NCBI GenBank assembly: GCA_006384855.1
Contig: VCJN01000865.1
Span: 62,001-126,000, forward strand
Length of the DNA stretch: 64,000 nt
Direction of reading: 5' to 3'
Source: Tetraselmis striata
Taxonomy: Eukaryota; Chlorophyta; Chlorodendrophyceae; Chlorodendrales; Chlorodendraceae
The notes under the pieces are model-generated. The model searched no databases. It saw nothing but the letters and a program-made list of their open reading frames with translations, and was not told the origin of the DNA. Both the position numbers and the translations under genes were made by a program. Shown one piece after another: positions 9,474 through 21,610 of this stretch; positions within the stretch are counted from its first letter, which is position 1; each line of letters starts with the position of its first letter.

Positions 9474-12251
9474 TCAAGCTACAGCCCCTGCTACAACTCT
9501 AATCTCTGCTATTTCAGGGGGTAATTCGCAATCGCTGCCAGCAAGCCATTGGAACTCAAGTGGTTGTTCATCACACGCCACTCCTGGAATATGACGAGAT
9601 AGAAATGCGTGACCAAGGCGACGATTCAGATCATGCAAGAGGGCTGGCTGTGGGCCTTTCGCCATGCCCACCGCGGCGAGCAGCCGAGACAGCAGCAGTG
9701 GGAAGTCACTCTGCGACATGTGGCCTGCAGCGGCAAGCGTCACCATGGCAGAGCGCGGAAAGGCTTCCATCTTCTCGATATTTGACTTCCATTGGAACTT
9801 CTACAAGGGGAGGGGACGAAGTGTCTGATGAGTCAGGCATGTGCTTTGGCAGGCTGCTGCCCTCCTGCGGAAAGCTATCTCTCCCTGATTAAGTGTCCAG
9901 GGCCTCATGACTCACCTCATTGTTGACAAAGAGAATCGGGGGGCACGCGCCGTTGCGGGCTGCGTCAAGCTCCGCAGTTGAGAAGGCATACAGCCAGGCG
10001 TCCAGCGCAATCACAGCAGCATACTGCCCTGGCGACGCCTGGTCAACAATGGAGAATAAGCGCAGTATAGTTATTGTCCAACCCAACAAGCAGCTCAACT
10101 CTCTTAAGTATTATGTGATTGGCGCAGGTGTAGAACTATATGTTATGTAGGTACGCATTATAATATCATTTATATACATTGAATACATACATATATACAT
10201 ATATACATACATACATATATATAGAGATATAAATATATATGTACAGATATGCATTTATAACATATATGTAAAACATATATGTAGGTATATGCATGTGCGT
10301 ATGAGTATGTGTGTGCAGCCATCAATCAAACACCCACAGATAGTGCCATCTTGCAGGTGATTGGTCACGCAAACACGCTGCGCATGCGGATGACAGCCTT
10401 ACCCGCAGCGTTGTTGCCAGAGCGGTGGCGGCCCCGAAGGAGTGGCCCATCAGTGCCGTGCGCTTGAGATCAAGGCGTCCTGCAAAGGTGGTTGCATGAG
10501 CAAACCGCGTGCCACCTGCGCCAAGCCAGGAACGTGCATGTCACTGCCATTTGCAACATTTTTCGCCCTAGCACTGAATCACGACACTGTACACCTTCAT
10601 CAAAGGCTTGAAATAAACCGGGGTGTTATCATGCAAATGGGTAAGAAAGACCTGGGTGGGCACCTATGGCGCCATGATGCACCGGTAGCTGCCCGATGTA
10701 ATAGGGTTTGCATGTCCAAAGAAATCAATTATTATTTTGCAACATTGAGTTGGAATTTTCTCGCAGATTTCGATATGTCTTTTGATAGATATAAATACTT
10801 GCCTTATCACGAAAGATACAAACAATAGTAATTAGCTGACTCACAGCGGCAGTATGTCTGGAAACAAGGACTCACCCTTCGTGCTGTTCAGTGGGGAGCA
10901 ACACTTGACGCTCTTGCCTGCAGCTAGCGCACTAAGCACATTTCGCGCTGCCTCCACCTCCGCCACACGCTGCGCAAGTTGAGCGCGGCGGAAGGCCATG
11001 CTGCCATCTGCAGCCTCGCTCTCCTTGGTAATGGGTGTATGTGGCACCTCATCGCCGCGGTCGAAGGTTACACACGCGCTGCCGTCGCGATGCTCCACCG
11101 CCGCGACAACAAATCCCCGGCTCGCGTAGTCGGTGCACAGGCTGGAGTAGGTGGTGCGCATGCCAGCTAGCCCATGGCTGAAGATCATGACGGGGAATAG
11201 TGCGGCAGCCTCGCGTGTGGTGGCAGCGCCCCCGTCTGCTAGCGGGTTGCTAGCAGCTGCATAGCCAGCCAGCGGACGGTTAACAGCACACGGCTTGCGC
11301 GCCCAGCCTGCGCTCAGCATAATCAAGGGCACAGACAGAACGGAGGGAAGCTTCGCGTAGTCGCCATAGCCCTTGGCGTAGCGCCATGATGGCAGCCATG
11401 CTGCCTCTGTTGGTAGTGATGACCCGCTAGGATCGCAGGGGTAGTAAAGGCGGATGATGGTGCCATTTTCCACCTCTGGCTCTAGATCTGCAATCGCCAC
11501 CTGCACATGCGAAATCCCGGTGATCAGAAGTGATCTTCAGGTCAACATCGCCCGTCCCAACAAGCAAGGCACTCGGGGTCTCATGTTGCAACACGAGCGA
11601 CGTGTAGTCCAGCGCATGTTGAAAACCTTTCCATTGACAGGACCATACCTTATGCGGACCGCTGGGCTTCAAGAACTTCGTGCCAGGCACGAAATCAAGT
11701 TCCTTCGAAGCATGTGCCGGCTTCCCCGGCGACCCAGCAGTCGCAACGCTGCTATCACTGCGGGTTTGAGAGCTGTCTTGCTGCACGGGTGCAGACGCCT
11801 CAGCTCGCATCTTCGCCGCCGTCGACAACGATTGTTGACGATGTGATCGCCGCCGATACCTGCAGTCAGAACCTCCGACGCCCTGCGGTGCTCCGTGGTG
11901 GGGTATTGCAAATCGCGTGCTTTCTACTTGCAGGGGTGATAGTCCAAACGGCGAGGGTGCCGCCGCCACTGCGCTGGCTGCCGTTGCTGCGATGGCACCG
12001 GACGTAATCCCACTAGAACGCCGATAATTCCAAACACTTGCGGAGATCGGGGCTGCTCCACGGATGATTCTTGCACAAGATTGCAGGGTGGTATTATTAT
12101 GGGTTGGCAATCGCGAGCGTTCTGCCCCCGGAAGAGTGCCACTGACGACGAAAGCTGGCACTGCTGCTGCGCACACAGGAAGCTGCTGCCGCCCGCCTTG
12201 GATCGCCGTCAGCATATGGCGGATAGAGTCGCAAACCGGCAGGCTTATCAC
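9474..12251 (-). CDS. platelet-activating factor acetylhydrolase family phospholipase (5 exons)
   Basis: Group VII/VIII phospholipase A2 fold; members hydrolyse short or oxidised acyl chains from phospholipids. Exons read on the minus strand: upstream of 11649 (5' end uncertain), 11500-10876, 10479-10403, 10038-9916, 9800-9474. Every junction has GT-AG ends and consistent phase. Visible blocks: IRLYYPCDPSG, VMIFSHGLAGMRTTYSSLC and FVVAAVEHRDGSA in exon 2; nucleophile elbow MGHSFGAATAL in exon 3; VIALDAWLYAF and ILFVNNE in exon 4; and AAAGHMSQSDFPLLL with the likely catalytic His in exon 5. The frame is open from 12251, but a Met at 11810 is also plausible, and further 5' exons are possible. 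The intron at 10039-10402 carries an AT-rich microsatellite. Confidence 0.88.
10165..10320. repeat. AT-rich TA/TACATA microsatellite in a PAF-acetylhydrolase intron
   Basis: A run of TACATA, ATATAT and TGTATG-type units grading into a TGTGTG stretch, inside the intron between exons 3 and 4. Confidence 0.85.
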
Positions 12252-13162
12252 AGAACCCCTGCAGAGCAGCAGATTGCATGGTAAGCAGCTGCGTCGCTTG
12301 CACTAGAGCCTCAGGAGGAAATGGAAGGCTCGCGCCCAGAGGCGGGTGAGATGACAAAGAAGTGAAATGGATGAATTGCTGCTGGGTCAGACCAGTGGAC
12401 TGTCACTGTCGCGACACGGCGCTCGAGCCGCAAGCAGCTATAGCACCTAGTATGACGTGTTGGTCTGTCAATCTTTGTTGCAGCTCGAACAGCGCGCGTT
12501 GCGGTCGAGTGCGTAAGAGCGTGTACCCTTAGTTTTGCTAGAGGGCGTGGCAGTATCGCGGTGGGTTGATTTTTCGTCGGCATCAATTCGAGCGGTGGAC
12601 AACGACTGCCGCAAAGCCTGAGCAGCAAACAGGAAGGTCATCCTGATGTATCGCGTCATCATCAGCAGCAGCATATCATGCGCAGTGGCGCTGCAGGGGC
12701 CGCCGCCGCCTATATTATATGGGTTCCAGTACCGTACCAGTACCAGTACCAGTATCATCAAGTGTATTATATTGCTTTTTTTGCTTTTTTTTTAAAGTAG
12801 TAGTAGGTGGATTTGCTAGTGATCATTTTGTATTTCACACCAGCATGTATTAGGGATTAGCGACAATTGCTGGCGATATCTGTACTGTGAGAAAGCTGCT
12901 GGCGGCGCGCGAGCTGCGGCCGACCTGTCCGGCCCTCGCATATTGTTCGCCATTGTCACGGGGACCATATACGAGTACGTGAGATACCCGTGCTTGTTTA
13001 CTACCCAGTGCAGGTCGCGTCGTACGGGTTGACATATATATGTACATGTGTATGTGGGTACCAGGTACCCTGTATGCATTTATGTGTATGTCTATGGACC
13101 CATACATTATGTAGCGGATACGCTACCTATCGACCATATACCGGTAGTTACTGCTTCCACCC

Positions 13163-13250
13163 CGCAGTCGCTGTAGAGGACCTTTCTGATTGCCCTTTTA
13201 TTTTAGTGATTTCCGATATCGCCTTCTGCTGCTAGCTCATGTAAATAATA
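13163..13250 (-). repeat. dispersed repeat family (CATGAGCTAGC-type), inverted copy
   Basis: The reverse complement matches 21058-21150 over about 90 bases. Shorter relatives occur at 21548-21610 and 57563-57622. The core is ACATGAGCTAGC followed by an AAAGGCGAT...GGAAATCACC...AAAAGGCAAT pattern. No coding capacity seen. Confidence 0.7.
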
Positions 13251-13479
13251 TACCGGTTGAACCTGTACCGCGGCGCCGCCGAATCGCTATCCTGCATTAT
13301 GAGCTGCTTGCTTGCTGCTTGCTGCTGTACCGGTAACTACTGCACTTGATGCCCGCATTATTTATTTATTGATGCTGGGCTGCTGCCAGTATGCGTAATG
13401 TTTCCGGCTTCTTATCACTATTTTATCGTTTCCATGCTGGGTGAACTACACACAAAACAGCACCAGTTGCTGTGGATGC

Positions 13480-13757
13480 TTTTTAGCAACAGTGGTGCAA
13501 CCCTTGCAGCGTCTCTAAGATGGCCGTTTAAGCAGCGATCCAATAACAGAAAGTCCCGGGTAGGTGACGTTCCGTGATAGTCATCAAGCAGATTGCCGAA
13601 ACATTCCACAAGACGAATTGACGGAATTTCCGACACTGATGGATCACCGTCTACAACACTACCATCAAAATACCCGGCACTGACCACGAAAGGTCTGCCC
13701 TATCCGTCTGGGCGTCGGCCCATTCGGGTAATGCGAGTTGGGGCATACCCCATCCTG
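13480..13757 (-). mobile_element. diverged 5'-truncated LINE fragment
   Basis: Same orientation as, and clearly alignable to, 34130-34390 at the 3' end of the full LINE (shared blocks such as CCTTGCAGCGTCTCTA, TACCCGGCACTGACCACG and GCGTCGGCCCATTCG). Its A-tail side is eroded. Confidence 0.75.
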
Positions 13758-14372
13758 CGCAGACTGTTCCCGTATACATGCGATGACGCGGATACCGAAT
13801 TCCCGATTGATTAGCTCATACGCCACTTAGCAACGTCAGATATACTGGTGGGAGGCATAATGGCCAAATGCTGCCAAAATCCATAAATTAATGCAAGCGG
13901 GCCATTTTGCAATCCAGTGCGCGGTGCGTGTTGTGTCTTGTGGACGTTGGCCAAATGGAGCGACAGAAAAAAGGATCTTCAAAACCATCGTCACAAGATT
14001 GGCTTTGCTGGCCTGGATTGGAGGTGTAGCAAGCAGCGTGGCGCCGAGTTTTTGTTGTTTCCACGCCAAGGATTATGCACCTGTACATCCGTACACAATG
14101 TCGGGAGAAAATACCACAACATTTCACCGAGACGCCAATCCTGTAGGTCTATCTAGCTTCAATCTATGACATGCCGTAGAAGTGAATATGGAAAGAGATG
14201 GGCAGAGGGGGGGGGGGGGGGGGGGGGGGCATTCAGCCCCTACTGATTTCAATTGCAATTTTTGTGTACATGTAGTCGCTGTTGTGTGGAGAGCGCCTGG
14301 GTGTGATTAGATGGCGATGCCGCAGTGTGTGGCTGCACATGCTGGGTGCGCTGGACTGTGGTCAATCTCCAC

Positions 14373-14717
14373 TTAGCGGCTGCGGGAGGTGTACGGGTTC
14401 TTCTGGCGCGAGAACTGCGGCAACTTGGAAGTGGTCGGGAGCAGCGCCATGCAGCGCGCCAGCTTGATGGCGCGCATCAGCTTGCGGTGCGTCGACTTCT
14501 TCAGCCTCGTGCGGCGCCTCGGCAGCAGCTGCCCCATGTCCGTCACGTGCGCGCTCAAGAACTCCTGGTTCTTGAAGTCGATCATCTCGCGCACCTCCGC
14601 GTCCACCGGCCGCTGGTGCTGAGCCCGCCACTCGACGCGCTGCCCATCGCTGTCGAGCTTGCGGAAAGGGTTGAGGTCCTCCGGCTCATACAGCTGGCCT
14701 GGAAGCGGAGGGGCATG

Positions 14718-14748
<31 letters not shown>

Positions 14749-16094
14749 AGGCAGTAAGGAGACCCGTTTCGTCTTCATATGCCAGTATCAGTGATATCCA
14801 GGCACAGCCATAATGGCCAACAAGTAGTGGCTGCGGTTGGAAGTTCCCGCCAGGCATCTGGCAGATGGGGAACATTGAGAACATTGAGGAGAACATGGGG
14901 GTCCAGGGTTTGGGGGGAGGGGGAGTGAGGAGCTGCTGGGTGCCACCCGAATTCCCACAGTATTTCAGATCGTATTTAGGATACATGAACACTGGGAAAG
15001 GGCGAGACGATGCTGCAGAATCGTGTCAGCAGGTCAGGCATGCGGTACGCTCATGCAGGTCGGCCGACCTCGCGATAGCCACGGCATAGGTTTTGCTGTG
15101 TCCTCCACCCTATGTGTCATGCGTGGCCGTTGCCGCTGCCACAGTGCCGATACTGCGCGCACCGCCCTCTATGCGCTGGCTACCATTCTTGACCCGTCCT
15201 TGGTGCAGGCCCACCCGGATTTAGTAGTAACTACGTTTGTGGTTGCCCCCCGGAACAGCGACCCCCATACTCCCAACCACTATTTCAAGGGAGACGGCCC
15301 GCCGCAGCAGAGTGTCCAGGCATTGCTGTGGATGGATTTGCCAGCTGCGAAGGGAAGCTAGTGCATTGTGTGTGTAACTGCGCCGAGCCCCCCCCCCACC
15401 CCCCCCCCCCCCGCCCGGCATGCGCTCCGTGCACATTCACATCTCATCATGGGGTGCCAAGGCTTGGGGGGCATGACTCACCGGGGTAGAACACACGGAA
15501 TGGGCTGATCCGTGGCGGTGAGGGTGGCATGGGCGTGGGCACCTCGCTGCCCTCTGGAACCTCCGCCTCGCCGCCCACCTCTAGCGGCGCCACTATGCCG
15601 CTGCGGCTGATCTTGCCCAGCTGGGCATAGCCCCGAACCAAGTCAGCAAAGCCATCCTCTGTGCCCACCACCGCCGGGCCGGCATCCGCAGGCTTTGGCA
15701 TCTGGCGAACCGCAGACTGGACCTCGGGCGCCTCCGCTGCTGCATTTCCGCCACCTGACGCGGCGGTGTCCTTCTCCATCTCCCCCAGCCGCGTCTCCAC
15801 CCAGTTGCGCCATCGGCTGGGGGCTCCGGCCCCCGGGGCCGCCTTGTCTGCCTCCCCTTCGCCCGCCGGTGGCTTGTCCTCGCCTGGAGACGGTTTGGCC
15901 TCGTCCGAAAAGGCGGCCCGGTTCGCAGTCAGACCACCCCGGGTGCACCCTAGGCGGAACAGCGCTCCAGGCAGCGCGGAGGGGGAGGAGACGTTGGATG
16001 CCTCCAGCGCGAGCAGGTGGCGGCTGGCCATGCCCAACCGGGCGGTCGCCAGCCCGCGGGCTGTCATCAGACTGGCGGCGACCCAAGACGCCAT
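14373..16094 (-). CDS. organellar (probably mitochondrial) ribosomal protein bS18, 2 exons
   Basis: Exons 16094-15482 and 14698-14373, GT-AG intron of 783 bp, phase 1, total 312 residues. The C-terminal 75 residues are bS18: MIDFKNQEFLSAHVTDMGQ, then LLPRRRTRLKKSTHRKL and MRAIKLARCMALLPT, which bind 16S-type rRNA in the small-subunit platform next to bS6. The start MASWVAASLMTARGLATAR is rich in Arg/Ala/Ser and lacks acidic residues, typical of a mitochondrial presequence, although a plastid transit peptide cannot be excluded. About 200 residues of low-similarity Pro/Ala/Glu-rich extension precede the bS18 domain, so the protein is much longer than bacterial S18 (about 75). The intron contains a poly(G) run at about 14718-14746. 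Confidence 0.9.
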
Positions 16095-17092
16095 AACGCG
16101 GGGTGGGGATATACGAGGGTAGCGCCCGTAGTGACACCCGGTTTTGGCCCCGCGCTCCAGAGGAGGATGGGGCAGGCGGTAAAAGGAGGCGGACAGCAGT
16201 AGGTTGGGACCATCCCTAGTCCTCAGGTAGGACCGTCTTGATCCAGTGTATCGTTGGCGGCCGACTGCTGGTAACGAATTTAAATAACAGCTGCGCGCAG
16301 GCGCGCGCAGCGGCCGGCGGAGCAGCGCCCCCCCCCCCCCCCCCCCTAGTCCCCATACGGTACCCGTAAGATGAATAATAGTAGTGTGCAAAAAATACAA
16401 AAAATTATCCCCTATGTTTAGAGTAATATAAACTAAGATATTGCTGGAGCTCATGTTTTGGCAATTTTGACTCGCTAACACATCGGCGATGGCAGCCAAA
16501 GGGCTTTGTTATTATAGTGCATGTTGCACCCCATATCGACGTCTACTCGCTACATGCGTACATCAGTCAAGAATAATCATATAAATATAGCATCATCAGC
16601 AGGGGGTGCTAGGGGTTCTTGGGGTGTTGCTTGAACCTGCTCTGCTAGCATGTCGTTAGCCTCTACATCAATCAGCGCATCCTCAACCATGTTCAACACA
16701 CCATTTTCGTAGTTCTACAGCAAGCGCACGTGCACATAGCAATACTACAACTTCACCACATTCTGATGTTTGAGAGAAGCGCGGGTCTTGGTGGCCACAC
16801 ATATGTGGCTGGGCGATATTCGTGCGCTCCACATTGGCAGTCATAGGGGTAGTGATTGTCAGATTGTTACACAATGCTAGAACTACAACACTTCTGCGTG
16901 CTGCTACTTGCTACTTTACTGACTATGGGCAACTATGCCTCATCTTTACCTTTAAGCACTTTGGCCGATGGCCCAAATATGCCTCATTTGTCCGCAGTCT
17001 ACTCTCCTAAGGGGGTGGAGAATCTCCTCAGCTGGCCTCACAGCAAAATTGCGTGACTCGACGAGTATAGAACAAGATATGGCTGCCGGTAT
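16095..17092. other. intergenic stretch upstream of bS18
   Basis: Contains a poly(C) run at about 16327-16346 just upstream of the bS18 start (likely its 5' region). Otherwise no gene or repeat recognised. Confidence 0.35.
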
Positions 17093-17701
17093 CTATTTGT
17101 CCATTGCATGATGGGAGTCATTACGGAGGCCGGTGGCCCGGTGGCCTCGTCCACGCCCGCGGCATGTTGAGGTACGGCAGGAAGGCCGCCACAAGTGCTG
17201 CAGTTGTACTTGCCGGGTGCGGGTAATCGGGAACGATGCCACCCGCCAGGTGGGCTTCCCAATTCTTGCAGCCTCCCTCAGTCTGCGCATATTGGTCGCC
17301 GTGTCATGGGGGTGGTTCATGTACAAGTAGCGGGACAGCATGGCCGTAGTTGAGAGCGCCATTGCCGTGAACATCTTGAACCGGTCGACGAAGGCTTCTC
17401 GCTTGGGGTTCCCTAGTGTTGGGTCCTTCGCGATGCACACTTCCGAGGTGCGGTACAGCTGAGCCCACGCCGCGGCGAGCCATGTCCCGTCGACTTCGCT
17501 AAACAAGTCTCCATCAGAAACCGGGGTATCCTCCGGCGCGTCTAAGATGAAGAACTTCCAGCCCCGGAGAGCCCCTGCCCCAACGGTGAGGATGCTCGGC
17601 CATGTTTGTTCCTTGTCGAGTGAGGTATACATGTTGGTGCCCCTCCTGCGGGTTGGAACCCAGCCCGGCACGAGATGATGGATGCACCCCCTCCCGACCA
17701 C
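17093..17701 (-). CDS. unrecognised open reading frame
   Basis: A 202-residue frame. The central part (from SLDKEQTWPSIL through PTLGNPKREAFVDRFKMF to AMLSRYLYMNHPHDT) has balanced composition and looks like protein; the last 50 residues become Arg/Cys-rich and probably run past a splice site or true end. No family recognised, no membrane segment or signal peptide clear. There is no good start context. It could be an exon of a host gene or a remnant of a transposon reading frame. Confidence 0.35.
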   Translation of the reverse strand: MVGRGCIHHLVPGWVPTRRRGTNMYTSLDKEQTWPSILTVGAGALRGWKFFILDAPEDTPVSDGDLFSEVDGTWLAAAWAQLYRTSEVCIAKDPTLGNPKREAFVDRFKMFTAMALSTTAMLSRYLYMNHPHDTATNMRRLREAARIGKPTWRVASFPITRTRQVQLQHLWRPSCRTSTCRGRGRGHRATGLRNDSHHAMDK

Positions 17702-18059
17702 AACTTACACTTCTCGCGGTAACATGTACGACATGTCGCGATCCGAATACGGTACGACTAATATATCCGCGCCGGGATCCGCGGGATCCGCGTCGCGCCG
17801 CCCGAAGTACCCGCCCGGCACTGCTGGCGGCGAATCATGCATCCACTAGCACGCCCCCGTACAGCCCACCAAATCCCGCCCACCGCCCCGTAGTCCCACT
17901 TCCTGCCCCCTTCGAGGACACAAGGCGATCACGGCTGGCTCGGGGCGCGTGTATGTCCCGGGACGGTGGCCGCGAGGTCCATCCACACTCGCGACTGCGG
18001 CCCGATTGACCACCTTCATCAGGGATTCGCGGTTTGCTGACACCATACGCCCTTAGGGC
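17702..18059. other. intergenic, nothing recognised
   Basis: GC-rich sequence with GGATCCGCGGGATCCGCG near 17775. No gene or repeat family assigned. Confidence 0.3.
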
Positions 18060-19420
18060 CAACACCGCTCGGATAGAAAGGCAGTTTAGTTAGAATAGAA
18101 GGCATAAATAATGTACGTTTTCCCCTAGCTGGCCCGACGGATCCAATCATCATGAATAAGGATGACGAGGACGTAACATCGGAAACTCAACTGTCCACAT
18201 CAATAATGAAAGCTCACATGTCCATAATAGATTCCGGTTTCCAAATAGGCATCAACGGCTCGAAGGCTCAGATAACAATGTAAGGATCAAAAACAAAATC
18301 CGGATAAATATTAGACTCGCCACGGATCACGCAGAAGAAGCGTCATCACAGATCACACAAAAGATCCCCCATCCCCCGACCAAATTATCTAGAGGGTGTG
18401 GCAGATGGCATCGAATGTCACATCGGCAATAATATAATGTATGTCGGGCAAGAACATATTCATATACACATGCGACATCGGTTTGAATGCACTCACATGT
18501 CTCAAAGATCACACAACACCATATCACTGGACAGAGGTCACCGACGCAAATACACGGCACACAAATCAACATGTTGCGTGAAATGTCCCCAACTGAGATC
18601 ACAGGACAGGTTCAATGGAAAATCTTTCAATACAAAAAGCAGACGGGCAGTCACATTTAATGATCCATAAGGGGACAGATTCACAAGGTACCCCTATCAT
18701 GCATACATATATGTATATATATCAATGCAACGATCACGATACCCATCTGTGAGGTTCAAAGGTTTAAAAGACCCGATTTGAAGAGGCCCAAGGTTTCACA
18801 CAAAACTCAACAAAACTCAACTATCCAGCCCGATAATAAAGATCCATACCATAAAGATCCAGCTCGCAAAAGATTCCGAATAGGCATCAACGGATCACAT
18901 GCTCAAATAAAAACTCGCGTAAATCCAGACCCTCCCAAACATGAAAGATTCAGATGAGTATTAAAGACTCATCGCGGATCACACAAAAACATTCCAAGAT
19001 CTCAGAGATCATGATCAATGATAGATACTAAAGACTCACACATCGCGCAAAAGATCCACAAAAGACTGTAGAACTAGCCGGATCTGACTGCTTACCCGCC
19101 CTATCAATAATTGCCGATCTAGATCAACGATAATCGATAAAGCCTCATATTTAGATCCGAATAACTTCCTTAGTTGGAATAACTCAAAAACCCCCCAAAA
19201 ACCCCGAAACATTGCAATATCAGTGTGCTACTCATTTTTCACTGCTAAATACGAATATGCACTAATTACGCCATTGGACTCGCCGCATTTAAAACCGGCA
19301 ACAAAAATGGGCAAATAATAAGATTACAAGGATCAAAAGATGAAATAAACTAAAAAGTTCAACAGATTAATATCAATAATAAAGACTCACAGATCCAAAA
19401 TAAAGACTGGGGTGTTCGGG
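18060..19420. repeat. AT-rich island with degenerate internal duplication
   Basis: Base composition drops sharply relative to both flanks. The segment is full of short related words such as AAAGATCC, GATCACAC and AAAGACTCAC. Two stretches about 640-650 bases apart align: AATAGGCATCAACGG at about 18245 and 18880, then ACGGATCACGCAG at about 18320 against GCGGATCACACAA at about 18973. This indicates an old tandem duplication or satellite-like array. No coding frame is present. Confidence 0.55.
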
Positions 19421-20069
19421 TCGCGAGCCGGGCCGCCGTAGCCGCTGCCGGCACCCGCAAGCAGCATGCCGGCTGCCGCGTGCGTGGCGGTTCCGGCCGA
19501 AGCCGGATGTAAATAATTTATTCCGCCCGCCCACTGCCGCGCGCCTCGCTGCACACTGCCGCGCGCCCGCTCACTAGCACTGCCGTGCGTGCGCTATCGC
19601 GGATTAGGCTGGAGCGCAGCGAGCAGAGATTGTCAGGCTTCTAGAGGCAGATGCAAAAATAGTCCTACGCGGATATAGCATTGTGATGATGAGTGATATA
19701 TATGCGCCTGATGCAGTTTATTACGAGTATATCACGGAATGATACAAACGAAGTGAGTGTCATACTACTACTAAGATTACATGGTATTACATGGTATTAC
19801 AATATAATTACGAAGTGGTGCGGGGGCCTAGTGGCTCCGGCGGACAACACAACACAACGGGGCGACACTGCAACATGCATGGATGAGTGCAGTGCACGCA
19901 CGCGGGAGCGTGTCGTCCGGAAGCTATCAAGGATGTATAGGGTAGTTGCTATTGAATATTGCTACTATTCGGTATTCTATTCGCGCCAGATTCCGACCAT
20001 TGTTCCAATTTTTGCACATATTGCACACATCGGTCAGACGAAGATGACCCCCGTGTACAATTGAGGGGG
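19421..20069. other. intergenic, nothing firmly recognised
   Basis: GC-rich edge of the AT-rich island followed by an open frame (19693-20064, +) without recognisable homology. It ends just before a purine-rich tract, so it may be the 3' end of a degenerate LTR element. Confidence 0.3.
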
Positions 20070-20560
20070 GCTGTTGGAATCTGCCCGATACCCTAGCATC
20101 GGCCGATACCTTAGCACCGGCCGGACACATGTCCCGCGCGCCTTGGCGCGCGCGTGCCTGTCTCCCGGCCCGCCGGGCGCTCTGCTTTCACTCTCGTCCT
20201 GTCCACAGTCCCCGTAGTTCGAGCCCGGCTCGTTGCTCCCACGTACTGTATGATGCTCCGAGTACTTCCAGCACTCACCATCACCTCCGCGATTGAGCCG
20301 TTTAAGTTGCACGCATATGATTGCGTTGGTGCAGACTGAAAAAGTGATGCATGTGCAAGTTCTCGAGTGCCCATTTCCTAGCATTGTTATGTACTGGACA
20401 TGACCGACAAAAAAAGTGCAGGGGTGGGACAAATTTGGGAGGGTCATTCCCTTATAGAAAACAACATTAAATCGGACCGGGAGTTATAGAAGACTTGAAT
20501 GTTTATCCTTTCATATACGTCTGCTAAGGTGAATACTTATCCTTGTACTCATCTACACAA
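20063..20560 (+). mobile_element. possible 3' LTR with polypurine tract of a second LTR element
   Basis: A purine run GAGGGGGG (20063-20070) stands directly before TGTTGGAATCTGCCC, the configuration of a polypurine tract followed by an LTR start. The right end is tentative. No partner LTR or coding domain was found in the window, so this is only suggestive. Confidence 0.3.
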
Positions 20561-21057
20561 CGACACTAGCTATCTACTCCGACCAGAAACGCGCCGGGGG
20601 CCAGGGGGAGTGTGCAGCGCTGCTGGTACCAATGTACCAACTTTCGGACCTAGGTGCATCCGGATAACCGGTAAGGATTACTTATGCTGTTTGTACGGGT
20701 TACGTGTTCCCATCTGCGGATGATGGATGCCTGCTGTATATGACATGGGCATGCAGACGTGGCACCAGTAGCGGCATGTCGTCACGTACTCACGTACTGG
20801 CATGGCTTACGGAAGCATAGCGACTACCTATAAGTACAAGGATTACTTACTCTCCCGGGAAAACACATAATAAATTTAAAGCATCGGCTACAGGGTACAG
20901 GTGCAATCGGCGATCAGGAATATACCCTACCGCGTGCGGTACTACGAGTACCGGTAGCAGGACGGGTGGTTATTGTGTGCGCGCGGCATCGAATTATTTG
21001 ACGCCGCATGTACTATCATGTAGTATTACCTGTAACCCAGTATTGATAATAATAATA

Positions 21058-21150
21058 ATTACATGAGCTAGCAGCAGAAGGCGATATCGGAAATCACCAA
21101 AATAAAAGGCAATCAGAAAGGTCCTCTAGAAAGCTACAGCGACTGCGGGG
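21058..21150 (+). repeat. dispersed repeat family (CATGAGCTAGC-type)
   Basis: Near-complete copy, the inverse of 13163-13250. It lies 40 bases left of a LINE 3' tail, but the association is not constant between copies. Confidence 0.7.
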
Positions 21151-21193
21151 TACCCAGTATTCGAACGAGTACTCACAGACCGTACCTGGGCGG

Positions 21194-21497
21194 TTTTTTC
21201 CCCGCCCCCGGGACAGGACTGGCACCAGTGAAACCCTTGCAGCGTCTCTACGACGGCCGTTATAGTCATTAAGCAATTTGCCGAAGCATTCTGGACGACT
21301 AATTGACGGCCAGTGACGGAATTTCCAACACTGTAGTTGGATCACCGTCTAAAACACTGCCATCAAAATACCCGGCACTGACCACGAAAGGTCCGCCTTA
21401 CCCGTTTGGGCGTCGGCCCATTCGAGTAATATGCGCGAGTTGGGGCAAGCCCCAACCCGCGGAGCAAAGCATTTCGGGAGTGCGATACATGTGCAAC
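21194..21497 (-). mobile_element. 5'-truncated LINE copy with A-tail
   Basis: Begins with a T run (A-tail on the minus strand) followed by CCCCGCCCCCGGGACAGG, exactly as at the 3' end of the full LINE at 34093. Alignable to 34099-34439 with an internal deletion of roughly 50 bases. It ends abruptly at GTGCAAC, the same place where strong similarity between copies fades. Confidence 0.85.
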
Positions 21498-21547
21498 AAC
21501 TGGGCGGCTTATCTGATTTATTGCTAAATTATTCATCAATGAATAAT

Positions 21548-21610
21548 GATAAGTACATGAGCTAGCCGCAAAAGGCGATAAGGAAATCACCCGAAAAGGC
21601 AATAGGAAAG
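21548..21610 (+). repeat. dispersed repeat family (CATGAGCTAGC-type), short copy
   Basis: ACATGAGCTAGCCGCAAAAG start and CACCCGAAAAGGCAATAGGA end match 57563-57622 closely. Confidence 0.65.

Larger units (their letters stand above)
12252..14372. other. intergenic stretch with repeats, no recognised gene
   Basis: Holds a (TACCAG)n microsatellite at about 12725-12757, a short repeat shared with 21.1 kb (13163-13250), a diverged LINE 3' fragment (13480-13757) and a 22-base poly(G) at about 14208. Short frames on both strands around 13.8-14.17 kb resemble nothing I recognise. Confidence 0.4.

Noticed and set aside
15023..15361. 112-residue plus-strand frame inside the bS18 intron
   Set aside because: No recognisable domain or promoter, opposite to the host gene; treated as chance.
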